Source: Cupriavidus consociatus (lineage in GTDB: Bacteria > Pseudomonadota > Gammaproteobacteria > Burkholderiales > Burkholderiaceae). From it: 64,000 nt of DNA. Location: assembly GCF_017814975.1 (NCBI RefSeq), contig NZ_JAGIQA010000025.1:1-64000 (forward strand). Reading direction: 5' to 3'. Positions 53,041 through 61,425 of this stretch are shown here, in pieces (positions within the stretch are counted from its first letter, which is position 1; each line of letters opens with the position of its first letter). The position numbers were made by a program, and so were the translations under genes. The notes beneath the pieces were generated by a model. It searched no databases. It was given only the letters and a program-made list of their open reading frames with translations, and had not been told where the DNA came from.

Positions 53041-53579
53041 CGCGACGTCTCCTTGTGCGCCAGCGCGACCTCCAGGCACGACAACCGCTCCGTCTGGAAA
53101 TGCGTGATGCGGGCGGTTCCGTCAGTGTCGACCGCGAATTCGACGGCCAGTCGTGCCGAAATCAGTGCGGTCTTCCCGCCGGCATAGACCGATAGCTGCT
53201 GCATGATCCAGTGGCCGCGCACAACGCCCGCTTCCGCGGCCATCGCTTCGCTGGTGAGGAAGTGCACGTTGCGCAGGAAATGCGGCGAGGGCGGAAGGTA
53301 GCCGCGCAGGAAGTCGCCGATGGCGGCCGGTCCGACGTGCCGGCCGAACCCCGTGGCGTACTCGGCACCGACGCCTTCCCATATGGCGTCGCCGGTGAAC
53401 AGCGCTTCCAGTTCGCCGTCACGCGCATCGTTCGGCGCCGGCACGTCGCACAACGACATGTAACGGGACAGCGCGCACCGCGCCGCGTTCTGGGCTTCGA
53501 GCGCGGCAAGCCGGGTTGCCAGGAGACTCGCGGCGGCGCCGGTCTCGCCGGACTGCGCGATACACTGCGCTTGCGTCAT
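53037..53579 (-). CDS. iacI: SnoaL/NTF2-like small protein of the iac cluster (IacI)
   Basis: 180 residues. ALSRYMSLCDVPAPNDARDG and ELEALFTGDAIWEGVGAEYA with a cone-shaped NTF2-like pattern and FLRNVHFLTSEA. Overlaps the amidase gene by 4 bases. Known iac clusters contain a comparable small protein, IacI. Function unproven. Confidence 0.7.
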   Translation of the reverse strand: MTQAQCIAQSGETGAAASLLATRLAALEAQNAARCALSRYMSLCDVPAPNDARDGELEALFTGDAIWEGVGAEYATGFGRHVGPAAIGDFLRGYLPPSPHFLRNVHFLTSEAMAAEAGVVRGHWIMQQLSVYAGGKTALISARLAVEFAVDTDGTARITHFQTERLSCLEVALAHKETSR

Positions 53580-53582
53580 GGC

Positions 53583-53951
53583 TCAGGCCGCCTCGGCGGG
53601 GATTTCGAGCGCGCGACCCACGCGCGCTTCGATCTTGGCGTAGCGCCACAGACTATGCTCGCCGACCGGCGTGGTGCGGAACAGGTTGCAGGCGGCGACG
53701 ACGGTTGCATAGTCCACGACGTCGGCCATGATGTAGACGGTCCATGGCGACGTGGTGGAGGGGCCGACCATCAGGCGGTCATCGTCGATGGCGCCGAGGA
53801 TCGTGACGCCGGGCAGTGCCGCCATGGATTTCATCATGGCGCTGAATCCCTTCCACACTTCGATGCCCTGGCCCGTCGGCAAGTCGAAGAAGTTCTGGGT
53901 GATGCCGATGCAGAAGAGGACGCGCAGGGGAGTTTGGGCAGGTTGCGACAT
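53583..53951 (-). CDS. iacB: Small conserved protein of the iac cluster (IacB)
   Basis: 122 residues from ATG 53951 (MSQPAQTPLRVLFCIGITQN). FFDLPTGQGIEVWKGFSAMM, IDDDRLMVGPSTTSPWTVYI and LWRYAKIEARVGRALEI form a ferredoxin-like (dimeric alpha-beta barrel) pattern. It lies next to iacA, where iacB is found in known clusters. Only 3 bases separate it from the next gene. Confidence 0.72.
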   Translation of the reverse strand: MSQPAQTPLRVLFCIGITQNFFDLPTGQGIEVWKGFSAMMKSMAALPGVTILGAIDDDRLMVGPSTTSPWTVYIMADVVDYATVVAACNLFRTTPVGEHSLWRYAKIEARVGRALEIPAEAA

Positions 53952-53998
53952 GAGGACTCCGGGTGGTTCTGGGGTGGAAGGCGGGACGATGTAGCGGG

Positions 53999-55189
53999 TC
54001 AGATGTACCCCGGCATGGGGGGCACGCCCAGGCATACGGCGCCGGCGGCGTCGTACAGTCCTTCGCCAAGGAACGCGTGCTGGGTCACGACCATCGCGTC
54101 GCGCAGGTAGCGCTGCAGCGGGTGCCCGTCGTAGATCGCGGCCGTGCCCGCGAGCAGGTAGGCTGCCTGCACAGCGGATGCGCCCGCGCGCGTGGCCTGC
54201 ACTGCCGCAAGGCGCACCAGGCTGGTTTGTTCGGCAGAGACGGCGTCGCCCTTCAGGATCGAATCCCAGGCCGCCTCGGTGGTCTCGTAGAAGAAGCCGC
54301 GCGCTGACCGCAGCTCGGCTTCCGCCTTGGCCACGGAGATGCGCAGGTATGGGCGGTCGGCCATCTTCGGCGCGCCGGTAATGCCGGTGCGGCCGCCGGC
54401 CATCCGCGACACCTCATCCAGCGCCGCGCGGGCGACGCCAAGATTGACCACCGCCAGTACCTGCGCCGCGTAGGCGAGGGAGGGGTAGCGGTAGAGCGGT
54501 TCGTCGACGGAAGGCGTGCCGCCGCGCACGAAGGTCCACGCGTCGGAGACAAATACGTCCCTGACGCGAAGATCATGGCTGCCGGTGCCGCGCAGCCCAA
54601 TCACTTCCCAGTTCTCGACGATCTCCACATCCTCGGGCATCAGCACGGCCGTGCGTGGCTTGCCGCCGTCGCCCGCGCCGATGCCCACGCCGAGAATGTC
54701 GGCGCCCTTGCAGCCGCTCGCGAACTTCCACAGCCCGTTGACGCGCCAGCCACCATCGACCTTCTCGGCTGGCTGGATGGGAAACAGGCCACCGGCGAAC
54801 GCGATGTCCGGCCCATTTGCGTAGAGGCAGGCGAGGGTGTCGCGGGGCAGGGCGGCGAGGTAGACCGCGGCCGAGCCGAAGCTCGCGACCCATCCGGCGG
54901 AGCCGTCGGCCTCGGAGATGGTCTCGATCAGCTTGAGGAATTCAGACGGCGACCGTGCATCGCCGCCAAAGCACCGCGGCGTGGCGGCGCGATAAACACC
55001 GAGCTCCTTCAGGCGGGATACCATATCCCGCGGCACGTGCCGCTTCGCGTCGAATTCATCCCGGCGGGCGCGGACCTCGTCCAGTACGCGGGCGAGCAGG
55101 TCCGGGCGCGGCCCGGCATCGGCGGCCTGGGGCGCAGCGATGCCGGGGTGTTGGTTGAGGAGGCGTTCCGACACGGCGGAATGCAACAT
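53999..55189 (-). CDS. iacA: Indole-3-acetate monooxygenase, acyl-CoA dehydrogenase-like flavoprotein (IacA)
   Basis: 396 residues of the HpaB-C2/DszC-like group D flavin monooxygenases: GVYRAATPRCFGGDARSPSE, GSAGWVASFGSAAVYLAALP, WKFASGCKGADILGVGIGAG and GLRGTGSHDLRVRDVFVSD. In characterised clusters IacA, supplied with reduced flavin by IacG, hydroxylates IAA in the first step. CAGGAGA precedes ATG 55189. First gene of the minus-strand iac operon, divergent from a sensor-kinase gene. Confidence 0.85.
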   Translation of the reverse strand: MLHSAVSERLLNQHPGIAAPQAADAGPRPDLLARVLDEVRARRDEFDAKRHVPRDMVSRLKELGVYRAATPRCFGGDARSPSEFLKLIETISEADGSAGWVASFGSAAVYLAALPRDTLACLYANGPDIAFAGGLFPIQPAEKVDGGWRVNGLWKFASGCKGADILGVGIGAGDGGKPRTAVLMPEDVEIVENWEVIGLRGTGSHDLRVRDVFVSDAWTFVRGGTPSVDEPLYRYPSLAYAAQVLAVVNLGVARAALDEVSRMAGGRTGITGAPKMADRPYLRISVAKAEAELRSARGFFYETTEAAWDSILKGDAVSAEQTSLVRLAAVQATRAGASAVQAAYLLAGTAAIYDGHPLQRYLRDAMVVTQHAFLGEGLYDAAGAVCLGVPPMPGYI

Positions 55190-55440
55190 GGTTGTCTCCT
55201 GTGGATGGCGTGGGCCGGCTCCGGGAACCGGCTCTGACGGTGTGGACCGTTGAAACCAGTCTAGCGACGGCCCAGGGGGCCAAACAATTGGAGCGAGGCG
55301 TGCATTGCCGCACGGTTTCCCGGGGCCGGGTAAAGGAAATACCTATACGGGTCGGGCTCTCCAGGCGGTACGCTTCGGGATGGATCTATTCACCGGCGCG
55401 GCCGTGGCCTCCGGGCGAGCTTCCGCGCGCAGGAACCACC

Positions 55441-56961
55441 ATGTACTCATTCGGCAAAGACGACTTCTGTCGCATGGTCGAGGCGCTGACTCTGCGCGTG
55501 ATCCTCCATGACGTGGAGACGAAATCCATCCTCTGGGCGAACCGCGCGGCGCGCGAGACACTGGGCTTTACGCTGGAAGAGTTTCCGGCGCTTAAGGCAC
55601 CCGACATGACCAGCAGCGCGGCGAAGTACCGGCGTGAGGTGGGGCTCAAATGGCTGGATGACGCGGCCCGGACGGGCCAGAGCGTGATCGAATGGTGCTA
55701 CCGGGCAAAGAACGGCAACGAGATCCTGTCGGAGGCCATCGCCACGCGTGTGGCGCTGGAGTGCCGTGACGTGCTGATGGTGCAATTCCGGGACATCTCG
55801 GGGGAGGAGGCGCTGAAGCGCGAGCTGCGGCGCTCGGAAAGCCGGCTCAGGGAGTTCATGCATGACCTGGCCGAAGGCGTCTTGGTGGTGGATCGGGGCG
55901 GGACCGTGGTGTACGTCAGCGAATCCGGGTGCCGGATCCTCGGGCGTGCCGAGGAAGACGTGCTCGGGGCGACGTTTGACACCTTCTGCGAAGTTCCCCT
56001 GATGCCTTTACTGCGCGACAACGTGCCGCCGGATGCGGCCACCCGGGGCTCCTTTTCCACGCGGTACCGCGTGCGGACCGCGACGGGGGAGCTGCAGTGG
56101 CATCAGGCGGCCATGCGCTACGTAGAGATCGAGGACGATGTCAGCGGCTACCTGCTGCTGTTCCGCGACGTCACCGCGCAGGTCGCGGCCGAATCCCTGG
56201 AGCGCGAGCGGGAGCGGGAGATCGAATACCTCGCCCGTTACAACGCCATGGGGGAAATGGCGATGACCATCGCGCACGAGCTGAGCCAGCCTCTCTCCGC
56301 GACGCGCAACTTCATCGAAGGCGCTTCCTTGCGACTGGCGCAGAACCATGCCGATCCGCATCCGATCCGCTTCGGGCTCGAGGCGGCGGCGCGCCAGGTG
56401 GAGCACGCGTCGCTGATCATCAAGAGCATGCGCGAGTATGTCGTCAAGCTCGAACAGGCCGAGGTGCGGGCGAACCTGAACGACATCGTCAACGACAGCG
56501 CGTATTTCATCTCCCTCAAGTGCGAGGAAGCGGATGTGCGGCTCGAGCTGGCGCTAGCCACCGACCCGTTGCCGATCAGTTGCGAGAAGGTCCTGATCGG
56601 TCAGGTGATCCTCAATATCGCGTTCAACGCCATTGAGGAGATGGCTGCGCTCCCCAGCGACCGCCGCACGCTGCGCATCGAAACCTGCGCCGACGACGAC
56701 AAGGCGATCCTCACGGTGCACGATCAGGGGCGCGGGCTGCCGCATTCCGACAGTCAGCGCATCTTCGACGGATTCTTCTCCGGCAAGCCGGGTGGGAACG
56801 GTATCGGGCTCGCGCTCTGCAAGAGCATCGTGTCGCGGCATCGCGGCGACATCTGGGCGCAGAATCGCGTGCCCTACGGCACGTCATTCGCCTTCTCCGT
56901 GCCACTGTGCGGGAGCCCTGCCGACCGCGGACGCCGTGCCGCAGGCCGCCCCGCCAGCTAG
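55441..56961 (+). CDS. Sensor histidine kinase with two PAS domains
   Basis: 506 residues from ATG 55441 (MYSFGKDDFCRMVEALTLRV); the longer frame is not convincing. PAS-like domains at about 8-120 (ILWANRAARETLGFTLEEF) and 140-250 (VVYVSESGCRILGRAEEDVL). HisKA H-box AMTIAHELSQPLSATRNFIE with His279 as phosphoacceptor; G-box GGNGIGLALCKSIVSRHRGD. No transmembrane segment, so a cytoplasmic sensor of the TodS/FixL kind. Divergent from iacA and convergent with a response regulator, with the two stops overlapping. Probably senses IAA or an intermediate. Confidence 0.85.
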   Translation: MYSFGKDDFCRMVEALTLRVILHDVETKSILWANRAARETLGFTLEEFPALKAPDMTSSAAKYRREVGLKWLDDAARTGQSVIEWCYRAKNGNEILSEAIATRVALECRDVLMVQFRDISGEEALKRELRRSESRLREFMHDLAEGVLVVDRGGTVVYVSESGCRILGRAEEDVLGATFDTFCEVPLMPLLRDNVPPDAATRGSFSTRYRVRTATGELQWHQAAMRYVEIEDDVSGYLLLFRDVTAQVAAESLEREREREIEYLARYNAMGEMAMTIAHELSQPLSATRNFIEGASLRLAQNHADPHPIRFGLEAAARQVEHASLIIKSMREYVVKLEQAEVRANLNDIVNDSAYFISLKCEEADVRLELALATDPLPISCEKVLIGQVILNIAFNAIEEMAALPSDRRTLRIETCADDDKAILTVHDQGRGLPHSDSQRIFDGFFSGKPGGNGIGLALCKSIVSRHRGDIWAQNRVPYGTSFAFSVPLCGSPADRGRRAAGRPAS

Positions 56962-57593
56962 CCCGACGTGCCGCCCGAAGCCGACGCCCAGACCTCCATC
57001 ACCTCACGCACCAGCGTGGCCGTGCTCACCACGCCGAGTTTCTCGCGGATCTTGGTGCGATGCACATCGACGGTCTTCACGCTGATGTGCAGTTCGTCCG
57101 CAATCACCTTGCTCGCCTTCCCGTCCAGCACGCGACGCAGGATTTCCTGTTCGCGCGCGGTGAGTTTGTCCAGCTTCGCGCGGATCTTCCTGCGCTGCTC
57201 GGCGCAGTCATGCAACTGAACCGCCCGCTTCAGGGCGCCCTGGATTTTCTCGAGCATCTGCTGCGGGTTGTAGGGCTTTTCGACGAAGTCGATCGCGCCG
57301 TGCTGCAGCGCCTTCACCGACATCGGAATGTCCCCGTGCGCCGAGACGAAGATGATCGGCAGCGTTGCACCTTGCGCGTTGAGGATTTCCTGTAGCTGGA
57401 ATCCGCCGGTCTCGGGCATGCGGACGTCCAGCACCAGGCACGCAGGACGCCTGGGATCGTAGGCGGCCAGGAAGTCCCGCGCACCGGCAAAGCACTCGGC
57501 TTGGACCGACACCGTCTCGAGGAGCCATGCCAGGGAAGTACGGAGTTCTTTGTCATCGTCGACGATGTAGACGATAGCCGAGGAAGCAGTCAT
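56958..57593 (-). CDS. FixJ/LuxR-type response regulator
   Basis: 211 residues from ATG 57593. Receiver: VYIVDDDKELRTSLAWLLE, phospho-acceptor Asp56 in VLDVRMPE, Lys106 in VEKPYNP. Output: LTAREQEILRRVLDGKASKV, then ELHISVKTVDVHRTKIREKL, a LuxR HTH. It faces the histidine kinase tail-to-tail, sharing the CTAG at 56958-56961. Likely controls the iac operon and the iacG gene that starts 243 bases away. Confidence 0.87.
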   Translation of the reverse strand: MTASSAIVYIVDDDKELRTSLAWLLETVSVQAECFAGARDFLAAYDPRRPACLVLDVRMPETGGFQLQEILNAQGATLPIIFVSAHGDIPMSVKALQHGAIDFVEKPYNPQQMLEKIQGALKRAVQLHDCAEQRRKIRAKLDKLTAREQEILRRVLDGKASKVIADELHISVKTVDVHRTKIREKLGVVSTATLVREVMEVWASASGGTSG

Positions 57594-57836
57594 GTCGGGG
57601 GCGCTTTCGTGTATGACGTACCGCACCAACGGGGCGGCGGATGCACATCTGAGTAGGCTGCCCGGCCGGGTGCTTGAAGTGTCAAGGGTACACCAAGCCT
57701 GCTGCGTACCAGGATAAAGAAAACACGTAGACGGCCTCTCTCTAGCCTGCCAATCCGGGTGGTTCGCATGAATAGCGGCCACGCCTAGCATTGCCCTACG
57801 CTTTCAGCGAAGCCGATAACGAAGGGAGGCCCCCCG

Positions 57837-58334
57837 ATGAATGCCGTCAACCAAACAGAATTCCGCCAGGCCATGGCGCACCTGCCCGCCGGGGTCAACA
57901 TCATCACGACACAGGGCTCGGCAGGCCGGTGCGGTATCACTGCCAGCGCCGTGTGCTCGGTAACCGACTCGCCGCCGACCATCCTCGTCTGCGTGAACCG
58001 GGCCAGTGCCTCGCACGCCGTCTTCCAGCGCAATGGCCGCCTTTGCGTCAATGTTTTGAATAGCGAACAGGAACAACTTGCCCGGCATTTCGCCGGCATG
58101 ACGCAGGTGCCGATGGAAGACCGTTTTGCCTGGGACATCTGGGACGAAGGCGATGCCGACCAACCGGCCCTGCGCGATGCCATTGTCAAGCTGCAAGGCA
58201 GCATCAGCGATTGCAAGGAGGTGGGTTCCCACTCGGTCATCTTCGTCACGCTCGATCGTGTCACCGTCAGCCAGCAAGGTGGGAGCCTGGTTTACTTCAA
58301 TCGCGATTTTCACTGCGTACAGCGTGCGAGATAG
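57837..58334 (+). CDS. iacG: Flavin reductase of the IAA pathway (IacG)
   Basis: 165 residues of the DIM6/NTAB flavin reductase-like family: MAHLPAGVNIITTQGSAGRC, GITASAVCSVTDSPPTILVC, and a C-terminal YFNRDFH. Supplies reduced FAD/FMN to the IacA monooxygenase. GGGAGG lies before ATG 57837. In most described clusters iacG is in the main operon. Here it is apart, across the two regulatory genes, on the other strand. Confidence 0.82.
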   Translation: MNAVNQTEFRQAMAHLPAGVNIITTQGSAGRCGITASAVCSVTDSPPTILVCVNRASASHAVFQRNGRLCVNVLNSEQEQLARHFAGMTQVPMEDRFAWDIWDEGDADQPALRDAIVKLQGSISDCKEVGSHSVIFVTLDRVTVSQQGGSLVYFNRDFHCVQRAR

Positions 58335-58549
58335 CGCCTGCCGTCCTGTGCCGAAGCGCACCGCTGGCGCACGTTCCTGCAACGCCGTTCCATCGTCGCC
58401 ACGTTGGGCGGCAGCACTTTGGCGCGGGCCTAAGGGAATTACCTATGCGCCCTGCCAGAACCCTCTATGCGAGCGCAAATGCGACCCAATATCGCGCACC
58501 CGCGGTACGTCATACGCTGCGCTGAGAATTTCATCAAAGGAGAGAGGCA

Positions 58550-58741
58550 ATGCCAGTCGTGCAGGTTTACCTGATCGAAGGACGATCGCAGGAGCAGAAG
58601 GAGGCATTCATCACCAATGTCACTGATGCCGCAGTCAATGCGCTTGGCGTCGACCGCTCTTCGGTCAGGGTGATGTTCCTCGACGTCCCGAAGACCGACT
58701 ACGCCATCGGCGGCCAGACCGCGAAGGCGCTTGGCCGGTAA
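58550..58741 (+). CDS. 4-oxalocrotonate tautomerase-family protein
   Basis: 63 residues. Pro directly after the initiator Met serves as general base, and EGRSQEQKEAFITNVTDAA and the GVDRSSVRVMFLDVP end fit the 4-OT subfamily, with the Arg of the RS(Q) stretch. GGAGAGAGG precedes ATG 58550. Between iacG and a Bug gene; substrate unknown. Confidence 0.83.
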   Translation: MPVVQVYLIEGRSQEQKEAFITNVTDAAVNALGVDRSSVRVMFLDVPKTDYAIGGQTAKALGR

Positions 58742-58859
58742 GCCTCCAGTCACTCAAGCAAGAAATGCGACACCGGGCCGTCTCAGCATCGCACACGGCC
58801 TGACAAAGGCGTACGCCCACCACGGTTGTCGCGGCCACTATCTACAAAGGAGACAAGTC

Positions 58860-59930
58860 ATGCGACCAGATAGCGATCTTACGATCGATGCCATGCCCGC
58901 CGCTGCCATGCCGTTGCCGGGGAAAAGCTTCCGCGAAGCAGACGCCATGGCCGGCGAACGCGGAGTCCGAAGGATCTACCGCTGGTTGCTCGCCCTTCTC
59001 GTTCCGCTGCTGATGCCGCTCACGGGACTCGCCGCTGATGGACGACCCATGGAATGGGTTGTCGGGTACGCCGCAGGCGGCGGCTCCGACGTTGTCGCCC
59101 GTATGCTGGCCGAAGCGATGGGCAAGACGCTCGACCGCACCATCGTCGTCGTCAACAAGCCGGGGGCCGGTTCCAACATCGCAGCCGACTACGTCGCCAA
59201 GAGCAAGGACATCGGCAACGTCGTGATGACCGCCGATTCGGCGATGTTGGCCGCCAACCCATCGCTCTACAGCAAACTCACCTACAGCGCGGAGAAAGAC
59301 TTCGCGCCGGTCGGATCGATCGCTCGCTTTCCGCTGGTGCTGGTGGTGGCGCCGAAGGTGCCGGCGACTAACCTGAAGGAGTTTCTTGCCTGGGCCAAAC
59401 GCAACCCGGAGGGCATGACCTACGCCTCGCCGGGAGCAGGCAGCCCGCACCATCTGGTGACCGAACTGTTCCGCCAACAAACAGGACTGAAGCTTACGCA
59501 CGTGCCGTACCGCGGCGCGGCGCCGGCGCTGCTGGACCTGATCGGCGGCCGGGTGCCGTTCATGTTCGTCGACACCTCGAGTGGAGGCGCCTACATCACG
59601 TCGGGCAAGGTCAAGCCGATCGGCGTGGCCAGCGCCTCACGGCTCAAGACGATGGGCGAGGTTGCAACCTTGAGCGAGCAGGGCATGGCCGGCTTCGAGG
59701 CCTATGCGTGGCAGGCGCTGGTGGTGCCGACGGCCACGCCGCGGGAGGCAGTCGCCGCCCTCAACAAGGCGTTGGTCGAGGCGCTCGGCACGACGGCCAT
59801 CAAAGCGCGCATGCAGGCACTCGGCATCGAGCCCACGCCGAGCACGCCAGCCGAACTCGCCACGTATGCGCGCAGCGAGCGTGAGCGGTGGGGACGCGTG
59901 ATCCGCGATGCCGGAATCAAGCTGGATTGA
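58860..59930 (+). CDS. Bug-family (TctC-like) periplasmic receptor
   Basis: About 356 residues from ATG 58860 with AAAGGAG. An unusually long N-terminus (about 45 residues) precedes a hydrophobic signal segment (WLLALLVPLLMPLTGLAADG). Family motifs: GYAAGGGSDVVARMLAEAMG, LTHVPYRGAAPALLDLIGGR. Same strand as iacG and the tautomerase. It may bind an IAA-pathway acid or belong to the lost Rieske operon whose first codons follow. Confidence 0.85.
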   Translation: MRPDSDLTIDAMPAAAMPLPGKSFREADAMAGERGVRRIYRWLLALLVPLLMPLTGLAADGRPMEWVVGYAAGGGSDVVARMLAEAMGKTLDRTIVVVNKPGAGSNIAADYVAKSKDIGNVVMTADSAMLAANPSLYSKLTYSAEKDFAPVGSIARFPLVLVVAPKVPATNLKEFLAWAKRNPEGMTYASPGAGSPHHLVTELFRQQTGLKLTHVPYRGAAPALLDLIGGRVPFMFVDTSSGGAYITSGKVKPIGVASASRLKTMGEVATLSEQGMAGFEAYAWQALVVPTATPREAVAALNKALVEALGTTAIKARMQALGIEPTPSTPAELATYARSERERWGRVIRDAGIKLD

Positions 59931-59957
59931 TTCGCACGCGAGCAAGGAGACCTTGGC

Positions 59958-60026
59958 ATGAGCAGGTACCGCAACAACCCCGACGCCGTGCGCGCGCGAA
60001 TCGGCATGCCGAAAATGTGGGTATGA
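59958..60026 (+). pseudogene. Rieske oxygenase alpha subunit, first codons only
   Basis: After a proper AAGGAGA and 8-base spacing, ATG 59958 opens MSRYRNNPDAVRA, the characteristic N-terminus of a Rieske ring-hydroxylating oxygenase, then ends at TGA 60026 after 22 codons. The rest is gone. The remaining 60027-60237, up to the ISL3-type terminal repeat, contains nothing I recognise. Confidence 0.45.
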
Positions 60027-60344
60027 AGCGCAGTATCGCGTGAACGTGCAGCTTCTCGAAACTCCATACCGCTGCTCGCAGTGCCGTGAAACTATGGCGG
60101 CATGGATGGCGGCCAAACGAGGCTCGGCCACTGCGAGCAGGGTACTGCAGGGCGCTGGCGCGGAAATATGTGGGGGGCGAGTTGGAGTTGTGATCGCGCA
60201 GCATCCGCTTCGACGCTCGCTCACGCGTACTTGATGGAGGTCTTCCGCAAATTGTGTGAGGACGAACTTTGTGTGACGAGGATGCCCTGGCGTGGAAGAC
60301 GTTTTAGCGTAGAACTCCACCGCTCACCGCCACTCTTCTTTTTG

Positions 60345-60893
60345 TTAACCTTCGGTCTGGCCATTGCTCCATGGTAGCCTGAAGGCCGCCCGCACAGCCG
60401 GTAAGTCGGCGCGCAGGCTTTGCGCGAACCGACGCATTTCCACAGCGTCGCAGCACGACAAACGTGTCAACCATCGATCGAAATGTCGCACACGCCGGTG
60501 CATGAGCCCCAGAAACTCTCGCGCGAGACTGCGGACCTCGCCCACCATGGGTTCGATCTTGCACAGCGCCTGCACGAACCGCTCGTGGTCCGCGCTTTTT
60601 GGCTCCTCGACGGCGAGGTTCCTCCATCCCACAAGCCTTCCGAATACGCGCGGGGCCGACGGAATCGGCATCGTTCGCACGGGCTCCAGGACAAGCGGCC
60701 TCTTGCCCAGCGGATAGAGGAGGCGGGTCACGCAACTCTGCACGGAGCCGCGACTTCCCAAGTAACCTCGCTGCTTGAGTTCTTGGCAGATCAGTTCAGG
60801 AAAGCGACAGCCCTGAACGATTCGTTCCTCGATATAGTCGCGATAGGGATCCAAAGGCGTCGGACCCTGCGCCTTGGGTGCGCGCTCGGGGGC
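60345..60893 (-). pseudogene. ISL3-family transposase, middle-to-C-terminal part
   Basis: Minus-strand frame: GPTPLDPYRDYIEERIVQGC, EEPKSADHERFVQALCKIEP, SCCDAVEMRRFAQSLRADLP, and PWSNGQTEG followed by a stop. Nearly the same sequence as the fragment at 46.0-46.6 kb. The N-terminus including the HTH is missing: upstream DNA is an inverted copy of its own C-terminal region. Confidence 0.7.
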
Positions 60894-60980
60894 GGTGGAA
60901 ATGCGCAGATTCGCGCAAAGCCTGCGCGCCGACTTACCGGCCGTGCGGGCGGCCTTCAAACTGCCATGGAGCAATGGCCA
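60358..60980. repeat. Inverted repeat pair of about 86 bases within the IS remnant
   Basis: The segment 60358-60443 is complementary, with a few mismatches, to 60895-60980. Both encode the RRFAQSLRADLPAVRAAF region of the transposase on opposite strands. The arms enclose about 450 bases. Confidence 0.65.
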
Positions 60981-61080
60981 TACCGATGGTCACGTCAACC
61001 GGCTCAAGTTCCTCAAGCGTCAGATATGTGGCCGCGCGAGCATCGAGCTTCTGCGGCTGTGGGTAATGAAGCCAAACTGA
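60895..61080 (+). pseudogene. ISL3-family transposase, inverted C-terminal piece
   Basis: Plus-strand frame EMRRFAQSLRADLPAVRAAF, KLPWSNGHTDGHVNRLKFLK, then RQICGRASIELLRLWVMKPN and a TGA at 61080. This is the complete C-terminal end of the transposase but in inverted orientation relative to the adjoining fragment. 61081-61257 holds only IS end sequence. Confidence 0.65.
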
Positions 61081-61425
61081 AAGTGCGACCTGCCTTGTCC
61101 TGCTGGACACGCTGGTCCGATCGCCATCGCAGGCGGGTGAGACCGTGCAGCCGGCACAAGGCTACCAGACTCGCCCACATGGTCACCAGGAAAAATGATG
61201 GTGGGGGCCGGAGACGACCCCGTTCCACGCTAAAACATCCTTCAGCGCGAGGTCGTCGTCGTCACACAAATTGCGGAAGACTCATCGTTACTACACTTCA
61301 AGACTTCACGGCGGGATGGACCGGTACGCCCCCAGCGTTGTGGGATAATCAGTCTTGCTTTCCCGCTGCCTTCGAAGATCATTGGCGAGTCGGCTCTGAA
61401 ATCAAATATTAGGCGTAGTCAACTC

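Larger units (their letters stand above)
60238..61283 (-). mobile_element. Decayed ISL3-family element, right flank of the iac island
   Basis: Left terminal repeat AGGTCTTCCGCAAATTGTGT ending GAGGAC (60238-60263) and right GTCGTCACACAAATTGCGGA ending AGACTC (61258-61283). These are the same repeat type as the element at 45172-46864. Inside lies a minus-strand transposase piece and an inverted plus-strand copy of its C-terminal part. No clear target duplication. Same IS family and probably the same IS species as the left flank. Confidence 0.68.
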
